From: Pseudolabrys sp.
Lineage (GTDB): Bacteria > Pseudomonadota > Alphaproteobacteria > Rhizobiales > Xanthobacteraceae
Direction: 5' to 3'
Assembly (NCBI GenBank): GCA_029945495.1
Contig: JAQSCR010000459.1
Coordinates: forward strand, 240 to 8,331
DNA length: 8,092 nt
This document shows positions 5,312 through 8,092 of this stretch, piece by piece. The notes beneath the pieces were generated by a model that worked only from the letters and a program-made list of their open reading frames with translations, made no database searches and was not told where the DNA came from. How positions within the stretch are numbered: position 1 is the first letter of the stretch; each line of letters begins with the position of its first letter. Both the position numbers and the translations under genes were made by a program.

Positions 5312-6217
5312 ATGCGGCCAGGGCTACGCGGGATCGGCGGGCGGATCGCTGTCGTGATCCTGTGCGTATGCGTCGTGCCCGCCGCCGGACGGGCGCAACA
5401 GGCCGCGCCCACTTCGCCGGAAGTCAGCGTCGGCACGCCGACGGGCGATGCGGCCGAACCCACGCTCAGCGCGGAAGACAACGCCATTGTCGATAATGCC
5501 CTGGCGGACGATCCGGCCAGCTTCATCCACGCGCCGGCCAAGCCGCTGCGCCTGCCCGCGCTGGCCAACAGCAAAGCGCTGGATCTCAAGCGCACCGACC
5601 GGCCGGACGGCTCCGGCACCGTGATCGTCAAGAAACCGCTGGTGCCCGAATGGGACGCCAATGTCGGTGCCGATCTCGGCCTCGCCGCCAATACGCCATC
5701 TGTCTACGATCCCGGAAACCCGCTCGGCGTAACCCGCAACGATCGCAGCAGCGGCGCGGCCTGGGCCTCGGTCGGCGTGCCGAATTTCGCTTCCATCGAC
5801 GCGCGCGTCGATCCCAACAACGAGCAGGGCCGCGTCGGCACCACCTTCAAGCATTCGCTGCCGGTCGGCGACAGGTTCGCCGTCACGGTGCAGAGCCGCT
5901 ATTCGGTCACCGAGAACCTAGGCCAGCCGCAAGCCGCGACATCCGATATTCCGCTGCGGCTCGCGCCGTCGAGCGACCCGGCGGCGCCGGTCGCGCGGGT
6001 CTGGGGCAATGAAAACTTCGCCAAGCTCGCCATTCTGCCGACCGGTACGACCCTGGGCGCCGGCCTCACCTCGACCAGTACCGATCCGGTCACGCACAAC
6101 ACGCTCAGCGCCGAGCAGAAAATATATGGCCCGCTCGGCGTCACCACCGCGGTGACCGATGTCGGCCGCGCCAGCGAAAGCAGAAGCGTTAGCGCCCGCT
6201 TAAAGCTGAGCTGGTAA
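5312..6217 (+). CDS. Exported, probably outer-membrane beta-rich protein
   Basis: A 301-residue protein from ATG 5312, which has AAGGGG eight bases upstream; an in-frame ATG at 5291 would add seven residues but has no ribosome site. A Sec signal peptide covers about 1-28, ending AGRA before QQ. Residues 29-100 are proline/alanine-rich and acidic, probably a flexible periplasmic stretch. From about 113 onward short amphipathic strands alternate with turns (WDANVGADLGLA, WASVGVPNFASIDARVD, FAVTVQSRYSVTE, TLGAGLTSTSTD). The protein ends in RLKLSW; a C-terminal aromatic after alternating hydrophobics is the classic Omp85/BAM recognition pattern. Two cysteines occur, only inside the signal peptide. 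I recognise no named family; an outer-membrane or surface-anchored beta structure is my inference. It stands alone after the terminator. Confidence 0.75.
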   Translation: MRPGLRGIGGRIAVVILCVCVVPAAGRAQQAAPTSPEVSVGTPTGDAAEPTLSAEDNAIVDNALADDPASFIHAPAKPLRLPALANSKALDLKRTDRPDGSGTVIVKKPLVPEWDANVGADLGLAANTPSVYDPGNPLGVTRNDRSSGAAWASVGVPNFASIDARVDPNNEQGRVGTTFKHSLPVGDRFAVTVQSRYSVTENLGQPQAATSDIPLRLAPSSDPAAPVARVWGNENFAKLAILPTGTTLGAGLTSTSTDPVTHNTLSAEQKIYGPLGVTTAVTDVGRASESRSVSARLKLSW

Positions 6218-6353
6218 TTCGCGCTATCCGCCGCAATTTAGTCCGCCCCGATCCTGCCCCGCCCCTGCCCCATCTGCGCCGCACTCGCATGCGGCAATCG
6301 CCGCCGCTGGGGAGCGAACGCGCAATCGTCTTGCGCCCGTGTAGGAGTTGACC

Positions 6354-6923
6354 ATGACGGCCATGAGACCCGATCGGTTCGGTGCAGATAGAGTTGCTGC
6401 GGACAGACTTGAACCCGATAAATTAGGGCCGGAGCGGTACGCGCCGGACCGGCGCCCGAAGGATAAAACTGCTGAGCGACTTCCCGGCGAGCGCATCGCT
6501 CCCGAAAAGCTCGGCGACATCGATCAGGCCGCCGCCAACGCATTCGAAGGCGAGATCCGCGAATTCGTGCGGCGTGACGTCACCGCCGTGCGCCGGCCGA
6601 ACTCCGAGGTGGAAACCGCCGGCGATCCGGTCGCCGATAATCTCAATGCGTTGATCCGGCGTGTGTCAGGAGCCTCGATGGAAGAAATCGACCGCGTTAT
6701 TCTCGAGCTGCAGAGCGTGCGCGACATGTTGCGCAAGGAGGGCGATCGCGTCAGCCGCGAGGTCGCTGGTTATGCCAGCCTGAGCCACGCGGCGATGACG
6801 GCGATGACGGTGATCGCCGACAGCCTGACGCAATGGAAGGGCGAGCCGCCGAAGCCCGCGGTAAGAGCGAACCCGAACCCGAACCCGACTCCGCCGAACC
6901 AGGGCCAACGCACTGCCGGCTGA
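6354..6923 (+). CDS. Cytosolic helical protein with N-terminal charged pentad repeats
   Basis: A 189-residue protein from ATG 6354, chosen because GTAGGAG lies six bases before it. Residues 5-53 are a degenerate five-residue repeat around an acidic-basic pair (detailed separately). The middle, 59-105, includes a helix and a variable linker. The part I recall as conserved in Bradyrhizobium-like genomes is 91-164: NLNALIRRVSG, then MEEIDRVILELQSVRDMLRKEGDRVSREVAGYASLS, strongly heptad-like and probably a coiled coil. The tail (about 168-189) is NP-rich and disordered. There is no signal peptide or membrane helix. Function is unknown. Early codons are unusual for the window (AGA at codons 5, 13 and 18; TTA at 24), against a strong GC preference in the helical part. 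It is convergent with the small membrane gene. Confidence 0.8.
   Translation: MTAMRPDRFGADRVAADRLEPDKLGPERYAPDRRPKDKTAERLPGERIAPEKLGDIDQAAANAFEGEIREFVRRDVTAVRRPNSEVETAGDPVADNLNALIRRVSGASMEEIDRVILELQSVRDMLRKEGDRVSREVAGYASLSHAAMTAMTVIADSLTQWKGEPPKPAVRANPNPNPTPPNQGQRTAG
6366..6515 (+). repeat. Period-5 coding repeat, [G/A/E][P/A][D/E][R/K]x
   Basis: Within the product of the gene starting at 6354, ten acidic-basic pairs occur in 46 residues: D7R8, D12R13, D17R18, D22K23, E27R28, D32R33, D37K38, E41R42, E46R47 and E51K52. Spacing is exactly five except for one four-residue step between 37 and 41. The residue after each pair is often hydrophobic or aromatic (F, V, L, L, Y, then L, I, L), and the one before is often Pro or Ala. 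DNA copies differ widely, so the period is kept at protein level rather than by recent duplication. Confidence 0.75.
6869..6886 (+). repeat. Hexamer tandem repeat (GAACCC)x3
   Basis: Three exact copies of GAACCC encode the NPNPNP part of the C-terminal tail of the preceding gene product. Copy-number change would stay in frame and alter only the length of a disordered tail. Confidence 0.7.
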
Positions 6924-6940
6924 CCGGCCACAATGCGAAA

Positions 6941-6968
6941 CGCCATCGCCGGTTGTCCGGCGATGGCG
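6941..6968. terminator. Perfect 12-bp stem-loop between convergent genes
   Basis: CGCCATCGCCGG and CCGGCGATGGCG form a perfect 12-bp stem with a TTGT loop. A further GGCCA/TGGCC pair (6926-6930, 6972-6976) can close around it. It lies 17 bases after the helical protein's stop and 23 before the end of the opposing gene. No T-run follows on either strand, so it is best read as a shared transcript-end or mRNA-protecting hairpin rather than a textbook intrinsic terminator. Confidence 0.6.
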
Positions 6969-6991
6969 CAATGGCCTTCAGCTCATCGAAC

Positions 6992-7174
6992 TCAGGGCGC
7001 AGAGCCAGGCTGCACCGCCGCCGGCATAACTTGCTCGAGCTGCGATTGGCCGTCCTCGATGTGCAGTTTGCCGGACAGATGATCGGCAACGACGACAGCG
7101 CCCATCATCATGACGAACAGAGTGGTCGCGCCAAACAGCAGGCCGATCATTCCAAGAGCATTTCTATCGGCCAT
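6992..7174 (-). CDS. Small single-helix inner-membrane protein
   Basis: A 60-residue protein with one membrane helix at about 8-30 (rich in Leu, Phe, Met and Val, with a VMMMG run at 21-25), a short charged N-terminus (MADRN) and a soluble acidic tail (KLHIEDGQSQLEQ, 36-48). The positive charge count does not fix topology. I believe similar peptides occur in related genomes, but the family has no function I can name. ATG 7174 has only a weak ribosome site (GGA eight bases upstream). The upstream spacer of 183 bases contains two inverted repeats that could control it. Being short, it is called on the helix, the codon pattern and the convergent arrangement with a shared hairpin. Confidence 0.65.
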   Translation of the reverse strand: MADRNALGMIGLLFGATTLFVMMMGAVVVADHLSGKLHIEDGQSQLEQVMPAAVQPGSAP

Positions 7175-7201
7175 CGTGGTTCCAAACTATTCGAGAGATT
7201 A

Positions 7202-7221
7202 TTCTGGAGATTATTCCAGAA
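7202..7221. promoter_or_regulatory. Inverted repeat TTCTGGA-N6-TCCAGAA
   Basis: Perfect seven-base arms flank GATTAT, giving 20 bases of dyad symmetry one helical turn between half-site centres. It overlaps a 12-base direct repeat of GATTATTC. It lies 28-47 bases upstream of the start of the small membrane gene (- strand), in an AT-richer patch, where an operator or core promoter would be expected. No known regulator is assigned. Confidence 0.4.
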
Positions 7222-7318
7222 CCAATTCAAAGCGATTTAAGCCAAATCAGCCTCGGCGGGGCTGTCTTTATCGCCGGGTAAACGCGGCCAAACCATGGCG
7301 GTTCCCCAGCTTTCGGGC

Positions 7319-7334
7319 TGTGACCGCGATCACA
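7319..7334. promoter_or_regulatory. CRP-type site TGTGA-N6-TCACA
   Basis: Both half-sites match the classical CRP consensus exactly with the right six-base spacer (CCGCGA). It lies in the 183-base spacer, about 150 bases upstream of the small membrane gene (- strand) and 24 bases past the stop of the gene at 7358-7630. A weak GATAAA hexamer at 7272-7267 would put the site near -66 relative to a minus-strand start, close to a class I position. CRP/FNR-family regulators are common in this order, but which one binds is inferred. Confidence 0.5.
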
Positions 7335-7357
7335 ATTGAACGCTTTAAAAAAGGGGA

Positions 7358-7630
7358 TCAGTTGGCGGCGACGGCCTTGTCCGGCTTCACCGCTTTGCGC
7401 GGCAGCGGATAATCGGCGCTTTCATAGAGCTGGCGGATGCCGTTGCCGTCGAAGCGCTTTTCTTCGACCTCAAGATAGGCGCCCAGCAACAGTTCCGGGG
7501 GCAGTTCTTCCATAGCGAATTGAATCGCCTCCGCCGCAGTCGGAAAACGCTTGTACCCTATGGGACGGCGTGATTTGCGGCTGCGGCTAGGAAATAGTTC
7601 TGACGGCGCCCGGTAGTTGATCATCGACAT
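7358..7630 (-). CDS. Conserved hypothetical 90-residue protein
   Basis: A soluble 90-residue protein. The N-terminus is basic (SRSRKSRRP, 15-23), followed by a helix (TAAEAIQFAMEELPPELLLGAYLEVEEKRFDG, about 31-62) and the segment IRQLYESADYPLPRK (65-79). The overall pattern, with a basic N-terminus and a GYKRF-to-LYES core, is one I recall from Bradyrhizobium-type genomes as an uncharacterised family. A GAGGAG ribosome site lies nine bases before ATG 7630; a GTG at 7633 (spacing six) and an ATG at 7624 are alternatives differing by one or two residues. A plausible sigma-70 promoter is at 7714-7741. There is no signal peptide, and function is unknown. Confidence 0.8.
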   Translation of the reverse strand: MSMINYRAPSELFPSRSRKSRRPIGYKRFPTAAEAIQFAMEELPPELLLGAYLEVEEKRFDGNGIRQLYESADYPLPRKAVKPDKAVAAN

Positions 7631-7713
7631 CACAAGAAACTCCTCGATTGCTAATATGACCCGTGGGGAGCGGAAAATCCAGCTTTTGCGCGCCCTGCAG
7701 AGCGGTACGGCCG

Positions 7714-7741
7714 GTCATAGGTAATCTGCATTTTCGGTCAA
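7714..7741 (-). promoter_or_regulatory. Candidate sigma-70 promoter for the 90-residue gene
   Basis: On the minus strand TTGACC (7741-7736, five of six to consensus) is followed after 16 bases by TATGAC (7719-7714, four of six). Transcription would begin near 7707, leaving a leader of about 75 bases before the ATG at 7630. The remaining spacer 7631-7816 shows no gene. Confidence 0.45.
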
Positions 7742-7816
7742 AAATAATCGGGGCGACCCGGCTTTGGCGCCGCGCCGCTCGTCCCGAGGCCATTTAATTG
7801 GCGTTTAATGAACCCC

Positions 7817-8026
7817 TTATTCGGCCACTTCCGCCACGACTTCGCTGGCGGCGGTATCGGCCAGCAGAACCCGGCTGTTGACGGTCATATATTTGTATTG
7901 GCGGACCGCCGATACTTCGACGGCCAGGTCCTGCGGCACGGCGTAAAGCCGGACATTCGACGGAATACGGGTGCCGACGCGATACTCAACCATAGCCTGC
8001 GTCGGCGGCTGCTCCGGTTCGCACAC
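7817..8026 (-). CDS. DUF1236-type domain, start doubtful (possible remnant)
   Basis: An open frame of 69 codons from a GTG at 8026. The segment VEYRVGTRIPSNVRLYAVP (13-31) and the following VRQYKYMTVNSRVLLAD (41-57) fit the DUF1236 pattern: a strand, a VGT-x-IP turn, and a closing Y-x-Y...VLLAD strand ending in VVAEVAE. DUF1236 proteins are usually exported and longer. Here there is no signal peptide, no ribosome site before the GTG, and the in-frame codons just upstream (reading FYRTI) look like the true first strand of the domain, cut off by an in-frame TGA at 8051-8053. It may be a pseudogene fragment, or a short cytosolic version. An ATG at 7993 is a further possible start. Confidence 0.55.
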   Translation of the reverse strand: MCEPEQPPTQAMVEYRVGTRIPSNVRLYAVPQDLAVEVSAVRQYKYMTVNSRVLLADTAASEVVAEVAE

Positions 8027-8092
8027 GATCGTGCGGTAGAACCTAGCGCTTCACGAATTCTCGCAGATCAATTCAAAAACGTGAGTCTTCTG

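Noticed and set aside
6278..6295. Hairpin GCCGCA-N6-TGCGGC upstream of the pentad-repeat gene
   Set aside because: Six-base GC arms are frequent by chance at this composition; no T-run or other support.
6224..6520. Minus-strand 98-codon frame with pentapeptide-like units as a real gene
   Set aside because: No ribosome site was found, its C-terminus is of low quality, and it is antisense to a gene with a strong ribosome site and conserved helical region. Kept only as an observation about the repeat.

Overview
The window looks like a chromosomal segment of a GC-rich alphaproteobacterium of the order Hyphomicrobiales, most likely near Bradyrhizobium/Rhodopseudomonas or a Xanthobacteraceae relative. 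The basis is the strong G/C preference at third codon positions, small protein families typical of that order (DUF930, DUF2188, DUF1236, a lysine-rich 'MAKGQMR' protein), and the palindromic extragenic repeat at the left edge. The genus is inferred from recall of these families, not from a search.

Layout. 1-165: a composite palindromic repeat, then a short leader. 166-1086 (+): a 3-hydroxyacyl-CoA dehydrogenase-family enzyme. 1104-1544 (-): a secreted glycine-rich beta protein, convergent with the dehydrogenase, with a leader holding an 18-bp perfect palindrome and GGAAC repeats. 1742-2239 (-): a PEBP/YbhB-type protein, divergent from 2332-2877 (+), a CvpA-family membrane protein. 2997-3242 (+): a DUF2188 protein. 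3279-3680 (-): an exported DUF930 protein. 3764-4159 (-): a VOC/glyoxalase-fold protein. 4444-4791 (+): a small lipoprotein. 4994-5116 (+): a 40-residue lysine-rich protein closed by a clear intrinsic terminator (5132-5176). 5312-6217 (+): an exported, probably outer-membrane beta protein. 6354-6923 (+): a cytosolic helical protein whose N-terminus is a five-residue charged repeat. 6992-7174 (-): a one-helix membrane peptide. 7358-7630 (-): a small conserved hypothetical. 7817-8026 (-): a DUF1236 domain that lacks a convincing start.

There is no single dedicated pathway. Most genes are monocistronic and strands alternate. The dehydrogenase, PEBP and VOC proteins are probably general metabolic or accessory functions. 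At least six products are secreted, lipidated or membrane-bound, so the segment is biased toward the cell envelope. No tRNA, rRNA, transposase, phage gene, CRISPR array or toxin-antitoxin pair was seen.

The least ordinary items are: the period-5 [DE][RK] repeat at the start of the 6354-6923 product, whose opposite strand also reads as a pentapeptide-like repeat; the CRP-type TGTGA-N6-TCACA site at 7319-7334; the 18-bp palindrome at 1605-1622; and the DUF1236 gene, whose first domain strand lies upstream of any usable start codon. I saw no convincing new multigene system.
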